NCBI GenBank assembly: GCA_032622095.1
Contig: CP136069.1
Coordinates: 44,060,194-44,124,193, forward strand
Direction: 5' to 3'
Length of the DNA: 64,000 nucleotides
Origin: Siphonodentalium dalli
Taxonomy: Eukaryota > Mollusca > Scaphopoda > Gadilida > Siphonodentaliidae
In this document: positions 19,992 through 31,571 of the stretch, piece after piece
How the letters are laid out: every line of letters starts with the position of its first letter
Numbering within the stretch: the stretch's first letter is position 1
The notes under the pieces: generated by a model
The model's input: only the letters and a program-made list of their open reading frames with translations
Told to the model about the DNA's origin: nothing
Databases searched by the model: none
Program-made: the position numbers and the translations under genes

Positions 19992-20096
19992 TACAGTAAT
20001 GCCCTAAGTAATCGACTCCTTTAACCACAGCAGAATTATGGGTAACTTTTCAGGATTTAGTCGGAAATATGGCTTGTTGCCATTCATCGGAAAGCT
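19992..20096 (+). mobile_element. Family A solo left arm
   Basis: TACAGTAATGCCCTAAGTAA through CATTCATCGGAAAGCT and then unrelated sequence (AACGCGAGGGTGG). Only one arm of the palindrome is present, as expected after deletion of half of a palindrome. Confidence 0.9.
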
Positions 20097-20149
20097 AACG
20101 CGAGGGTGGAAGTTGCATTGAACATAGCTGGCTGCTTTGAAACCAATTA

Positions 20150-20412
20150 TTAACCCTTTCATGACGGGAGCTGCGCTAGTGCAGCATTAATGATCCTGTG
20201 CCAGTGCATTCTCTTATATATATGAGTATCCCATAGGGAGCCTCGCATATATAAGAGAATGCACTGGCTTACAAGGTCATGGTAAATATTATTGGGCCAA
20301 TGTATTTTCTTACATATGTGAGGCTCCATATGGGAGACTCTCCTATATAAGAGAATGCATTGGCACAGGGTTTTCGCAAAACTTCTGGAAGCTCCAGTCG
20401 TGGATGGGTTAA
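20150..20412 (+). mobile_element. Family B TTAA element, full length
   Basis: TTAACCCTTTCATGACGGGA to GTCGTGGATGGGTTAA, both hairpins present with minor decay. Confidence 0.93.
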
Positions 20413-20569
20413 CATTTTGCATGCTTTGAGGAACTAACAAAATGGTCTTACAGAGGCATACATGCCATGGTAAAAGCAGCTCACTAATGATGAATTTGCA
20501 TGACTAACTTGCCCAGTACCCTTCACTTAATTAGATTAAAGTTGTTAAAATAATTACATGTGTTCTCAG

Positions 20570-20635
20570 AATGAAAAACTGGATGAGGAGGAAGACATTT
20601 TATGTACATCTTTCCCCATCAGTAGTACAAATTAA
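20570..20635 (+). CDS. Candidate alternative 3'-terminal exon of Cav2 (weak)
   Basis: The acceptor CATGTGTTCTCAG is followed, in phase 0, by NEKLDEEEDILCTSFPISST N and a TAA stop. No good donor lies within the frame, so it would have to be terminal. The acidic LDEEEDIL resembles the candidate microexons nearby. Chance cannot be excluded, and the downstream family A palindrome begins 34 bases after the stop. Confidence 0.2.
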   Translation, partial: NEKLDEEEDILCTSFPISSTN

Positions 20636-20668
20636 TTGGTGTATAAATAATTTCAGTGAAATATTAAC

Positions 20669-20853
20669 TACAGTAATGCCCTAAATAATCGACTCCTTAA
20701 TCATAGCAGAAAATTATGGGTAACTTTTCAGGATTTAGTCGGAAAGCTCTCGCTGTCTATGAATGGCAACAAGCCATATTTCCGACTAAATCCTGAAAAG
20801 TTACCCATAATTCTGCTATGGTTAAGGAGTCGATTATTTAGGGCATTACTGTA
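20669..20853. mobile_element. Family A palindromic MITE, left arm shortened
   Basis: Both ends complete (TACAGTAATGCCCTAAATAA, GGGCATTACTGTA). About 30 bases are missing from the left arm near the apex. Confidence 0.93.
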
Positions 20854-21067
20854 TTTTCCAGAACAATCTATATAAGTTATATGCCAGAGCAATTTAGTCA
20901 TTTTATCTTCGACAGAAACCTATTCAAATTTCTAATTGTTGATAAACAAGAGATGTTGTATTAAAGATGAATTTTTAAATAAATTTTTGGTGGAACTCTC
21001 TGAAGGTGATGAGGAAAGGCATCTGAGAACACAGTATTTTCAATTATTTTGCCTAACTTTAGACCTA

Positions 21068-21233
21068 TACAGTAATGCCCTAAATAATCGACTCCCCACT
21101 GCAGAATTATGGGTAACTTTTCAGGATTTAGTCGGGAATATGGCTTGTTAAAACCATATTTCCGACTAAATCCTGAAAAGTTACCCATAATTCTGCTGTG
21201 GTTAAGGAGTCGATTATTTAGGGCATTACTGTA
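21068..21233. mobile_element. Family A palindromic MITE, centre deleted
   Basis: Both ends complete. The CATTCATCGGAAAGC stem is missing and arms meet near GGCTTGTTAAAACCATAT. Confidence 0.93.
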
Positions 21234-21743
21234 ATTATAAGGTTCTAAATTTAAGCAGAAAATGAAAGAAAAATGTGGGAATTCTTTCCCTTTTTCTTTT
21301 CTAGGATCTATCAAGCACCCATCTTGAGCAAATGGTGATCTTTTCAGCTTTATTGACTATAGTTTAAACTAGAATTTGCATGCAAGGAAAGGGTTTTTAA
21401 TCTTCATCTCTTTAAAATTATATTTTAATAATTTTTGTAAACACCATCCAGTCAAATATTTTGTAGTATGATCAATTTTCAAAACTGATTGTACTGTTAT
21501 CAGCTAACCTGAAATTATTATTATTGAAATTATTACATAAACATGTAGCAGGATGAAAAATTAGCACGAAATACACAAAATTGGCATTATTTCTCGCTGA
21601 CCTAACAAACTAAATTATTAACTGCACCTATGGATATACATGTACAAGGTTTTCTGCTGGTTGTCGTTGGAATTGAGTTGCTGCCACTGGAGAAAATTAC
21701 CAGTCGATGCAGAAAACTGAATATCTAGTAAATCAGGACCTAA

Positions 21744-22007
21744 TATAACCCTTTCATGATTGGAGCTGCGCTGGTCCGGCATTGAAGATCCTGTGCCAGT
21801 GCATTCTCTTATATATGCGAGTCTCCCATAGGGAGCCTTTCATATATAAGAGAATGCACTGGCTTACAAGGTCAAGGTAAATTTTGTTAGGCCAATGTAT
21901 TCTCTTATATATGCAAGACTTCCTGTGGGAGACTCGCATATATAAGAGAATGCATTGGCCCAGGGTTTTCGCAAAATTTCAGGAAGCTCCAGTCATGGAA
22001 GGTTTAA
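21744..22007 (+). mobile_element. Family B TTAA element
   Basis: Left end TATAACCCTTTCATGATTGG (TTAA mutated), right end CAGTCATGGAAGGTTTAA. Both hairpins are well preserved. Confidence 0.92.
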
Positions 22008-22294
22008 CTGCCTTGATAATTTTTGCAGACAAATTCAAGAAACGGTTTTGGCAAACTAAGCAGTTAGTATAATGTAAGAATATTATTCATGGTGCTGCCT
22101 AAAGTTTAAAAGGTTTATCAGTATTGACTGGCTAGGTGCTCATAATTTACATTGCTCGTGGTACGTTATTGTGGCGCAGTTGTATTTTGATATCCTTACA
22201 GCATTTATCAGGTCTGCCATATACTGTATTCAACTATTATAGTTAAATATCTGGACATTGCAAAATCAAGGTTTCCTCGGTTTCATTGGAAAGC

Positions 22295-22669
22295 GAGCTA
22301 GCATCACTAAATTCACCTTCTGGGGACCTCATTCTATTTAGGCCTCATCATCTCTGGAAAGTATTTTTATTATCGAATTAACAAGTTATTTTAGTTTCTT
22401 TAGAAAGTTTCTTTTTCTTTTTTAGTTTAGTTTCTCTACATCCACAAACTGGCAGACGACACAATGCATAATTGAGGTGCCCAATGGGTGTAAATCATTA
22501 TCTGGGAACTTAAATCTGTGTCTATGTCTCCCATAGCAGATGAGGCCATGCAGAATGAGGTCCTCAGAGGATGAATTTGGTGATGCCAGCCTGCTGTGCT
22601 GGGTAGCATCAATGAATTCACCCTCTGGGGACCTCATTCTGCAAATATTCGGCACCATATTTCAGGCCT
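22295..22669. mobile_element. Family E hAT-like MITE, long form, left truncated
   Basis: Begins inside the first hairpin at GCTAGCATCACTAAATTCAC, passes the central segment (GGAAAGTATTTTTATTATCG; ATGCATAATTGAGGTGCCCA) and ends GCACCATATTTCAGGCC. Confidence 0.82.
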
Positions 22670-22809
22670 AATCTGGGTTATGCTTCTCTGAAATAGCGAT
22701 ATCCATATGTGACTATAAAGGTTGAATTCAGGATTTCCCAGACCAATATACGAGAGGAATTTATTCGAAATATATCTCTTTTTTTTTATTGGCTATTTGT
22801 TTATCATTA

Positions 22810-23280
22810 TTAACCCTTTCTTTACTGAATGGATTCTCCCATCAGTTAGAAAATTATATATAGGAATGGTCTAATATTCATTTGGAAGGGTGTTCAAAAT
22901 AAAAGATAATAGATAATACAAGTGCAGAAGTGTTCATTTTCGTTAGTGGGAAATGTTTAGATAATAAGTTAAACAAACGACCTACAGTAATGCCCTAATT
23001 AAACGACTGCTTAACCACAGCAGAATTATGGGTAACTTTTCAGGATTTAGTATGAAATATGGCTTGTTGCCATTCATCGGAAAGCTCTCAGTGAGAGCTT
23101 TCCGATGAATGGCAACAAGCCATATTTCCGACTAAATCCTGAAAAGTTACCCATAATTCTGCTGTAGTTAAGAAGTCGATTAATTAGGGCATTACTGTAT
23201 GACTGTTGATTGAACTATATATTTGAAAATTTCCTGAGGGAACTACTCGTCAATGAATTATTTAGTATAGAAAGGGTTAA
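22810..23280 (+). mobile_element. Family F TTAA element with nested family A
   Basis: TTAACCCTTTCTTTACTGAA to TTAGTATAGAAAGGGTTAA. A full family A palindrome (22983-23199) sits in its internal hairpin between AACAAACGACC and TGACTGTTGATTGAAC. Confidence 0.92.
22983..23199. mobile_element. Family A palindromic MITE nested in family F
   Basis: Complete 217-bp palindrome, TACAGTAATGCCCTAATTAA to its counterpart; apex CTCAGTGAG. TA flanks both ends. Confidence 0.95.
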
Positions 23281-23658
23281 ACTTCATGAAGTTATCATCA
23301 ATATTTGCACTCAATGTGTTTTTAAAACAATAATTCATATATACATGTGAAGAGCATGATATTTGTATTTTCATTTCCATCTATGTTTCACTTTTGTGCA
23401 AATTTGAATATCATATGCTATCGTACACTGCTTAAAGATGTGTTATTCAATTTGAATTAATTTGATACAGAACAGACACTTGTATTAATTACCAGCAAAA
23501 ATAAGTAAATTACAAATTGTAAATCATGTTCCTCATTTCTATAATCTCCATGGTTACGATCCTACAGTTAAAGCCTGAGGAACTGATTTTATAGATTTTT
23601 TAACAAACTTGACCTATGGTTTAATGAATGTCCATGTTACAACATTAGGGAGATAACT

Positions 23659-23923
23659 TTAACTTTTTCATGACGGGAGAAGCGGTTGGTGCAGCATTAA
23701 AGATTGTATGCCAGTGCATTCTGTTATATGTCCAAGTCTCCCATAGGTAGCCTCGCATATATAAGAGAATGCACTGGCTTACAAGGTCAAGGTATCTATT
23801 GTTAAGCAAATGTATTCTCTTATATATGCGAGGCTCCCTATGGGAGACTCGCATATATAAGAGAATGCATTGGCTCAGGGTTTTCGTCAATATTTCAACA
23901 AGCTCCAGTCATGGAAGGGTTAA
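23659..23923 (+). mobile_element. Family B TTAA element
   Basis: TTAACTTTTTCATGACGGGA to CAGTCATGGAAGGGTTAA. The second hairpin is perfect; the first has several changes. Confidence 0.93.
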
Positions 23924-24689
23924 CAAACAATCTGATTTTGACCAAATTTGAATCATGACTTCTGCTCATGACTCTTGGGTGAGTTCAAAAACCAGATGTG
24001 ACCCAGTTTTTTTGTTGGAAGTTATGCCCCCTGAAAAGTTTACTGAGTGTCTTATTTTACTACATATGCACCAGAAGTCTAACAACCGTAATCTGATTTA
24101 ACCAACTTCAATTTCTGGGTTCTTATCAAGCACACATTTTCTTGATCTTGATCATAACATCCCTGATGTGTACCTCTGGTTACCATGGTTACAGATAAAT
24201 CCAGAAGATCTGATTTCATCCACCCTGTTTATAATTTCTATAATGACTTCCGAATAACATATGATTGAGTCACAGGGCACGTTTATTTATTGAGATATTT
24301 GATGTCGTTTGCATTACTGTGTGTGTTTTCAGCCTATAACATTGTGAATGATTGTGTATATGGGTGTATATGAATCCGCATTCTTGCATTCATGAACGAT
24401 CGACCACCGATACATTATTCGCGTGTGATGCTTGGAACACAGAGAACAGACCAAGAACGCCATTTGCGGGTTAAGATTTTCACTCCCCAGTTTTCGCGGA
24501 TTAAAAAACCAAAGCCGTGAAAATGACATGTTCCTGGACCAGTTCTTGGTGTTCGAATCATCAAGAACCTGTTCGATCTTGATAACTTGCCATTCGCAAA
24601 CAATCAAGACGCGGGTTCGAATACACCCTATTAAACAGCCCTGAGCCTCTATTGTTAAAATTGACTCGGCTCAATGTTGTCCAAGTTCT

Positions 24690-25242
24690 CTTCAATGTAA
24701 TCCAGCTGGTGAAATAGGTTGCTGTTTTACGTGGAAGGCCTGTGTATATATCTTTCTATTTCGGGGTTTAGCATTGTCAGACCCACTCAACTACAATCCT
24801 TAATAAGTGTACTAAAATGTCACAAATGTTGACAGTAAACTGGTTTCTTCCATAGAAAATATCATGCGTGTTCTGAACTCCACAAGAGATGTCAACTGAA
24901 ATTAGTAATGTAATGTGAAATTTATATTTTATCACAATGTTTTCTATAATACGAACTCATTTGACCTCGCGAGGTGACAGTGTGTATTAAATGTAAACAA
25001 ACTGAGGTTACTCCTATTTACACGGCATATTTGATGCACAATAGATAGATGAATGTTCAATCATTATGACCATAATATCCCACTCTTTCCGATATATATA
25101 TAGCAACATGTATTGATTTGTGGGGTAAAATTGATTAAAATTGACGAAAAATCCACCCACTGGATCTGGACGTAAAGTATGTTATAGAAAGTATATACAT
25201 GGGACATTGACGTAAAACAGCCACTAGCTGGATTACGTTGAA
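24690..25242. mobile_element. Element with ~50-bp terminal inverted repeats
   Basis: CTTCAATGTAATCCAGCTGG and TTGCTGTTTTACGTGG at 24690-24736 pair with CGTAAAACAGCCACTAGCTG and GATTACGTTGAAG ending at 25242. TGTGTATATA and TATATACATG continue the pairing inward. The 450-bp interior has no gene. Probably a non-autonomous DNA element; edges approximate. Confidence 0.55.
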
Positions 25243-26023
25243 GTAAACCTGGGCTATACGTGTAGCGACTATCATCAAACATGTTGTATTCTAGATAGTG
25301 TCAGTTCGCTCAGACTCAGATAGGACAGTACATTTGAAAGCCATTTCAGTTGACATTATCATGCAAAATATTTTTATTTTTTAATTTAAAGATCGTGTAT
25401 CACTTTTTTGGTTTATTACAATATTTTATATTTTCGATTATGCAACATGAAACCAATGTTTATATAGCGAACTGAATGGAGGAGGAGGATTTGACAACAA
25501 GCATTAGATGCTTATACAAGGTCACCTCCTCTCCGCTCTTTTTTTCTAGATGCATTTCTGTATAATTTTAGCAACACAAATCACAAGTATGTGCAACTGT
25601 AACTGACTTCTATGAAAATAATTATCTTTTAATGGCATATTACCACAGTATGTTTTGAATATTTTGAAAACCTCATATCACTTTACTTGATCAACTGTTT
25701 TGAGAGTCAAACTGATTTTCGACTCTGTTATTTTAGTATCAAATGGCAGTAAGTAAAATTCTCTTGTGTTATTTTTCTTCACATTTTTCCAATTTATCAC
25801 AGTAACCTGCTGACCGCTGAGAAACCCTCTGAGGGGATTAATCAGCCAGTTTTCTTACCATGCAGTTAATCGAAAGGAATCACTCCTATAATAACACTAC
25901 TAATCCAGAGGCACATCTGAGTCAAGACTCGAACCAGTTTTCAGTCTATTTATCAAATCTATGAATATCAGTACATCCACTGGTTTCTCAACTTTGTTCT
26001 AGTGTGATCTATAAATGTCTCTC

Positions 26024-26258
26024 TTAACCCTTTGAGTGCCAGGGGCCGATATTATCGGCCCTAAACCTACACAATAAGTCTGTTAAAGAATATAATAAAA
26101 TATATTAAAATTGTAAAAAAAAAAAAAAAAATTGTTAAGCCAATGCATTCTCTTATATATGCGAGGCTACCTATGGTCGACTCGCATATATAAGAGAATG
26201 CATTGGCACAGGGTATATGGGTTGATACAAAAATCGGACCTGGCACTCAAAGGGTTGA
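26024..26258 (+). mobile_element. Family D TTAA element
   Basis: TTAACCCTTTGAGTGCCAGG to CCTGGCACTCAAAGGGTTGA. One hairpin with the GGCTACC/GGTCGAC apex and an internal poly-A-like tract. Last TTAA mutated to TTGA. Confidence 0.92.
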
Positions 26259-26280
26259 TACATACACAGGGATGGGAACA

Positions 26281-26496
26281 TACAGTAATGCCCGAAGTTT
26301 ATGACCCTTTAACCACAGCAGAATTAATGAAATTTTTCAGGATTTAGTCGGAAATATGGCTTGTTGCCATTCATCGGAAAGATCTCATCAAGAGCTTTCC
26401 AATGAATGGCAGCAAGCCATATTTCCGACTAAATCCTGAAACATTTCCCATAATTCTACTGTGGTTTAGGGGTTGATTATTTAGGATATTACTGCA
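26281..26496. mobile_element. Family A palindromic MITE, variant ends
   Basis: TACAGTAATGCCCGAAGTTT (with GACCCTTTAACC) to GGATATTACTGCA. Arms match in the centre (GATCTCATCAAGAGCT). It belongs to the AAATTTTTCAGG subtype also seen at 43549 and 53389. Confidence 0.92.
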
Positions 26497-26554
26497 TAAT
26501 TTACTGAAAGAAGTTTGTTCTCAGTTATGCTGCGAAATTTGACAAATATACTGA

Positions 26555-27330
26555 AAGGAACTAAAGGCATTTGAAGTGGGTTCATGAGCAAGCCTTGAAA
26601 TAGTGTGTCTGTCATTTGCAGAATGAGGTCCCCAGAGGGTGAATTTAGTTATGCTACCCCGAATAGCGGGCTAGCATCACCAAATTCACCCTCTGGGGAC
26701 CTCATTCTGCTTACACCTCAGCAGAATGAGGTTCCCAGAGGGTGAATTTGGTGATGCTAGCCCGCTATGCGGGGTAGCATCACTAAATTCACCCTCTGGG
26801 GACCTCATTCTGCAAATGACAGACACACTATTTCAAGGCTTGTTCATGAGAAATTATATCAAATTCTGTAAAACAACTATCATCAACAAGTACATGAAAA
26901 AATAGATTAACTTTGTTCTTATTTTAATTATTAATAACTCTCCAATAATGAGATTCTGCATGTCATTTTTATGTAAACATTACTGTTACAGTGGAATGAC
27001 TAATAAAAGTCCCATTAGTCCAATAAGATACCCAAAGTTTAATCAGAACATGACGTAAACATTGGAAAAGGTCAAAGCATTGAAAAATATTCTGAAAATT
27101 ATACTCAAACTAAAATATTTTAACTTATTAGCGAAGTTTGTTGACAAATCATTGTAACAGTTTTGTTTACATAGCAACGGTTTCAATGCGCAAAATTCTG
27201 TTATTGGAGAGTTATCAATAATGATCTATTTCTCCATGTTCTTCTTGGTGGTGATGTTTTTACAGACTTTTCACATTTTTGCACATTTACATGTACCTAC
27301 TGTGAGTGCCTTGGGTCCCTTGAATGATAT
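26555..27330. mobile_element. Family J foldback element with nested family E
   Basis: AACTAAAGGCATTTGAAGTG at the left pairs with CACTGTGAGTGCCTTGGGTC-type text near 27300. AATAACTCTCCAATAATGAG pairs with GTTATTGGAGAGTTATCAAT, around the centre ACATTGGAAAAGGTCAAAGC. A family E MITE with its 8-bp duplication interrupts the left arm. Confidence 0.7.
26589..26842. mobile_element. Family E hAT-like MITE with 8-bp duplication
   Basis: CAAGCCTTGAAATAGTGTGT to CACTATTTCAAGGCTTG with two full hairpins. TTCATGAG flanks it on both sides (26581-26588 and 26843-26850), an exact 8-bp target duplication. The ends are near identical to the copy at 12786. Confidence 0.95.
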
Positions 27331-27535
27331 TGACTGGAAATTGGTTGGGATTGGCATTACAGGTGCCTATATTTTACCTATTTAACATGTAGACATTTTT
27401 ACATTTTCATCACTAATTAGCTATAGTAGCGATATCTTCCTTTATAGCGAAACACAACCCTTTATTACTGACATCAAGAGCAGAACCACAAAATGCTAAC
27501 CTACCCTAGTTCATGCATATACAATCCTTAACCCT

Positions 27536-27798
27536 TTAACCCTTTCATGAGAAGAGCTTCATTGGTGCAGCATTAAAGATCCTGTGCCAGTGCATTCCCT
27601 AATATATGCGACTCTCCCATAGGGAGCCTCGCATATATAAGAGAATGCACTGGCTAACAAGGTCAATGTAAATATTGTTAGGCCAATGTATTCTCTTATA
27701 TATGCGAGGCTCCCCATGGGAGACTTGCATATTCACAAGAATGCATTGACACAGGGTTTTTGCAAAATTTCATGAAGCTCCAGTCATGGAAGGGTTAA
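27536..27798 (+). mobile_element. Family B TTAA element
   Basis: TTAACCCTTTCATGAGAAGA to CAGTCATGGAAGGGTTAA. Both hairpins present. An extra CTTAACCCT directly before it suggests an earlier TTAA event at the same spot. Confidence 0.93.
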
Positions 27799-28079
27799 AT
27801 TATTGAATGCGTTATCCAAGTTTCCATTGAAATAGCCTATTCTTCGCTTTTAGGGATGTTCTCAAAAATATAAATAGACGATAGGTGGAAAAAACAGGTT
27901 TATGTAATATTTTTTTGTAATGATGTTCAGATAATATGTTCAGATAATATGTTCAACAAACAGCCTAAGATCAGGGACCAGCCAAGAGGGAGACATGGGA
28001 GATATCATCTCCCTAAAATGTGTCACTTCTCCCTCGTTTTTTTCCTCAGGAGAAGTGACTTCTCCCTTCTATCTCAGCA

Positions 28080-28286
28080 TACAGTAATGCCCTATAAATA
28101 ATCGACTCCTTAACCATAGCAGAATTATGGGTAATTTTTCAGGATTTAGTCGGAAATATGGCTTGTTGCCATTCATCGGAAAGCTCTCAGTGAGAGTGGC
28201 AACAAGCCATATTTCCAACTAAATCCTGAAAAATTACCCATAATTCTACTGTGGTTAGGGAGTCGATTATTTAGGGCATTACTGTA
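28080..28286. mobile_element. Family A palindromic MITE
   Basis: TACAGTAATGCCCTATAAAT to GGGCATTACTGTA, 207 bp, right inner stem shortened (CAGTGAGAGTGGCAACAAG). Confidence 0.94.
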
Positions 28287-28514
28287 CATATGTCGAAATA
28301 TTGTATATAAAGTGTATTTGCTGATTATAATGGTGTAACAGGTTCCTACTGGTTATAATGGGACTATTAACGGGGTTTTTTATGGTATAATAATTATTGT
28401 GTCTTAGTAGGTTAATGCTGGGGGTTCGGGTGACAGGCCCAAAAATAATTAGTGTCAGTAGATAGTAGCTAGGTTTTTTTTTTTAATTTTCCGATATATT
28501 TTTTTATTTTGACA

Positions 28515-28727
28515 TACAGTAATGCCCTAAATAATCGACTCCTTAACCACAGCAGAATTATGGGTAATTTTTCAGGATTTAGTCGGAAATATGGCTTGTT
28601 GCCATTCATCGGAAAGCTCTCACAGAGCTTTCCAATGAATGGCAACAATCCATATTTCCGACTAAATCCTGAAAAATTACCCATAATTGCTGTGGTTATG
28701 GAGTCGATTATTTAGGGCATTACTGTA
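28515..28727. mobile_element. Family A palindromic MITE
   Basis: TACAGTAATGCCCTAAATAA to GGGCATTACTGTA, 213 bp. Only about 230 bp from the previous copy, in a head-to-tail pair. Confidence 0.95.
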
Positions 28728-29293
28728 TTATTATGGCTTTTCACGTCTCTTAAAAGATAAGCTTAATTTTTAATTTTCTTTTGTATAAACTGTAATAAAC
28801 ACAATATGTTGACTAAGAAAACAACCAATTCTGAGAAAATGACAAATTATTTTTATTTTAATGAAGAAATTTACAGAAATCTCAGAAAATTGTCTTGAAA
28901 TAAAGGAAAACATGTTTACGGTCGGGTGGGGGGGGGGGGGGGTGGTTAAAATAGGGCAAATAGGAGAAACCCAAATCACATTGCTTCTTTGGCCTAATAA
29001 AGAAATAGGGAGAAGTATTTTCTCTTAATTTGAAACCTCAATGCTGGTCCTTGTCTAAGATTTTGTTGAACTTGTTGAACATCCCAACATATGAATCTGT
29101 GGAAATCAAGTAACTGTCCATCACTGATTATTCAATCATCAAAGCTCATACATTTACAAATAGAGGTTTTGCTTTTTAACAGCCAATACTTCATATAGAT
29201 ATATCATACATTTTTTATATATAAATATTTCTGTACACTAGTATGAGGATATCGGAACCATTTCCTGATTAAACAAAATAGCAATTTGTCATA

Positions 29294-29512
29294 TTAACCA
29301 TTTCATTTCTCTTATATATGCAAGTCTCCCATAGGGAGCCTTGCATATATATAAGAGAATGCACTGGCTTACACGGTCAAGGTAAATATTGTTTGGCCAA
29401 TGTATTCTCTTATATATGTGAGGCTCCCTATGGGAAACTCACAGATATAAGAGCATGCATTGCCACAGGGTTTTCACAAAATTTCAGGAAGCTCCAGTCA
29501 TGGAAGGGTTAA
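29294..29512 (+). mobile_element. Family B TTAA element, 5' part deleted
   Basis: TTAACCATTTCATTTCTCTT joins the left terminus directly to the first hairpin, missing the GGAGCTGCGCTGG segment. Right end CAGTCATGGAAGGGTTAA is intact. Confidence 0.9.
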
Positions 29513-30084
29513 AATCAGTTCTTTTTTAATGCTATATTGAGATTTTTCATGTCCCTATTTCAGTTTCCCCATCTCATCCTAACGATTGTGTGTGTGAACC
29601 TATTACAGTGACATAAACTAACACATCATCTTTCATATTATTTATATTTATATATAGAATTTGTTGAAAATTTTGATCAAAATGACACTTCCGAAAATGA
29701 TTTCAAATTCCTTATACAGTGACATTGATCATCAAGATATTTTATACCCAGACGATAATATTTCATGTAATGACGTATATCTTATACACATATCTGTGAC
29801 ATACCAGTATGATAACAATCGAGTCATATTCAGTTGTCTAAATATAAGTAATTCTTACTATTTCCGCAAATTGATCTGTTTTGTGTAATTAAACTACAAA
29901 AATATCATAAACAGGACAAATCGATATGTAGAATATTATTTTTCAACTTAAATGTTTGTTTCTTATTCAAAATATTAAATTTTACTTTTAAAATAACATT
30001 ATCAGTTCTATTTTTTTTTTCTCCGATTTCTTTAACTTTTGTCGAATTCTTTAATTAAATCTTTCTTTGTTGAACTCTTTGTAG

Positions 30085-30105
30085 CCTTTTGACGATCTAG
30101 AGGAG
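30085..30105 (+). CDS. Cav2: Cav2 candidate microexon PFDDLEE
   Basis: Twenty-one bases reading CCT TTT GAC GAT CTA GAG GAG (PFDDLEE) follow a long pyrimidine-rich tract and acceptor (GAACTCTTTGTAG) and precede GTAACT. Phase 0 on both sides fits the exons before and after it. The acceptor is clearly better than that of most intronic AGs here. The acidic product would extend the link between the IQ helix and the KPSLFRRLMG exon. Inclusion may be optional. The donor is average and no homologous sequence could be checked. Confidence 0.5.
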
Positions 30106-30268
30106 GTAACTAGCTTTTTTTTTCTGAATAATTTTTAAAGTGCTGGTGATTTTTTAAATGCATGGTCAACTTGAATTTAAATCTTCTCTTTTACACTTCA
30201 ACTGCATGTTAATTTTAATATTGGTTATTTCACAGCATTTGGAAATTGTGCTTTTTCAAGGCTTTTTA

Positions 30269-30531
30269 TTAACCCTTTCTATACTGAATGGATTCTCCCA
30301 CTCAGTGATAATAGTATACATTGGAACGGTCTATTATTCATAAGGAGGGGTTTTCGGGAAAATTAAGCAGACAACAGATAATAATTGCAGAAGGAGTCTT
30401 ATTTATTGGAGGGAAATGTTTAGATAATAAGTTGAACAAACGACCTATTGGTCGTTTATTGAACTTATTATTTGAACATTTCCTATGGGATTAGCTACTC
30501 ATCAATGATGCTTTAGTATAGAAAGGGTTAA
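30269..30531 (+). mobile_element. Family F TTAA element, full length
   Basis: TTAACCCTTTCTATACTGAA to TTAGTATAGAAAGGGTTAA, 263 bp. The internal palindrome AATGTTTAGATAATAAGTTG / ACTTATTATTTGAACATT has the apex CGACCTATTGGTCG. This is the reference copy for the family. Confidence 0.94.
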
Positions 30532-30889
30532 ATATACCACACCTAAAGGTTAAATGTAAGCAACCTGATGGTTAAATGTACCCAACCTGAGGGTTAATTT
30601 ATCTAACCTGGGCCATATTAATTTTAAGTGCTTTCTTCATTCCTCAAAACCCAGTGTTGAATCCCAAAATCCAGAGCCTATTTTTAGGACTAAATATCTT
30701 GGAAATTCTGCATCTTGAAATTGGTTTTGATTTCAGAATGAACTATTGAATATATAGAGGTTGTGTGAAATAGTATTCATGCAATAGTACTCACAATTTT
30801 CATACAATGATCATCCTAAATTAATTCCTAATGGGCCATAATTTACATACATTGAAAATATTGAGCAGTGATGCCTATAAATATGGGGT

Positions 30890-31493
30890 TGGTTGGTTGA
30901 TTGGGGGTTATCGTTTTTTCAGCTGTTCTGCCATATCATGATGTTGTCCAGTTTAGGCTATATAAAATAATACCTGTGTTTTGGATAATGGGAGAAAAAA
31001 AACAGGGGCAGGGGGTGGTAAAGTCATTTTATTTTATTTTTCTCGCTCAACATTTAATAGTTCTCTGTCATTATTTCTGCCATTCTGTTCTATTAGGGGT
31101 GGGGGTTGTTCTATGGGGGGGATTGGAAAGCAAACTTTTTGTTCTGCATGTCATGGGGTGCCAGTACAGGGACCGGAAGTTGAGTCACTTCCTAAGGCGA
31201 TTTACGGAATTCAGCTGCATAAGATGACAGAATAATGACTTGTTAACTATCTTTATTAAAGCAATGGCTTAATCCGTTTGCGTATTTTCGTATTCTAAGT
31301 GACAAAAAAATGTGTCGGAAGAAAACTTCAAAAAAACAAAAGATAAAATGGTGAGGAGGCAGGCCCATTTTAGGAGCGGCTGGTGGGTTACCTTAAACAC
31401 AGGTATTATTTTATTTAGCCTTATTGTTGTTGAAAAGAGTTTAATATTAAAGTCACAACTGGAATCATAAACCACTAACCCCCATAAGCCAAC
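30890..31493. mobile_element. Element with imperfect terminal inverted repeats
   Basis: GGTTGGTTGATTGGGGGTTA pairs loosely with TAACCCCCATAAGCCAAC, and AGGCTATATAAAATAATACC plus TGTGTTTTGG pairs well with CCTTAAACACAGGTATTATT plus TTATTTAGCC. The interior contains G-rich plus-strand text and no recognisable gene. Confidence 0.55.
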
Positions 31494-31571
31494 GAAAAAC
31501 TTATCTCAGCTCCATTAGGTTTAGCAGCTAGTATATGTAAATTGTAATGTGTACTGACATTCACAGAGACA

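Larger units (their letters stand above)
18327..30084 (+). other. Large intron region between candidate microexons
   Basis: Filled with copies of families A, B, D, E, F and J. Plain sequence with no recognised feature: 19303-19991, 21234-21743, 22008-22294, 23281-23658, 23924-24689, 25243-26023 and 29513-30084. A poly-G run lies at about 28923-28942. Between 27968 and 29055 the phrases GGGACCAGC and GCTGGTCCTTGTCT face each other and may be ends of an older insertion. Confidence 0.75.

Noticed and set aside
24340-24645. GC-richer block with GGTTCGAATACACCC, possibly a tRNA or exon
   Set aside because: No A box at the right distance, several stops in each frame, and no matching splice sites; left unassigned.
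28469-28715. Overlapping reading frames (MGNFSGFSRKYGLLPF type) repeated on both strands across the window
   Set aside because: These come from the two arms of family A palindromes read through the apex. Their recurrence reflects the repeat, not a protein family.
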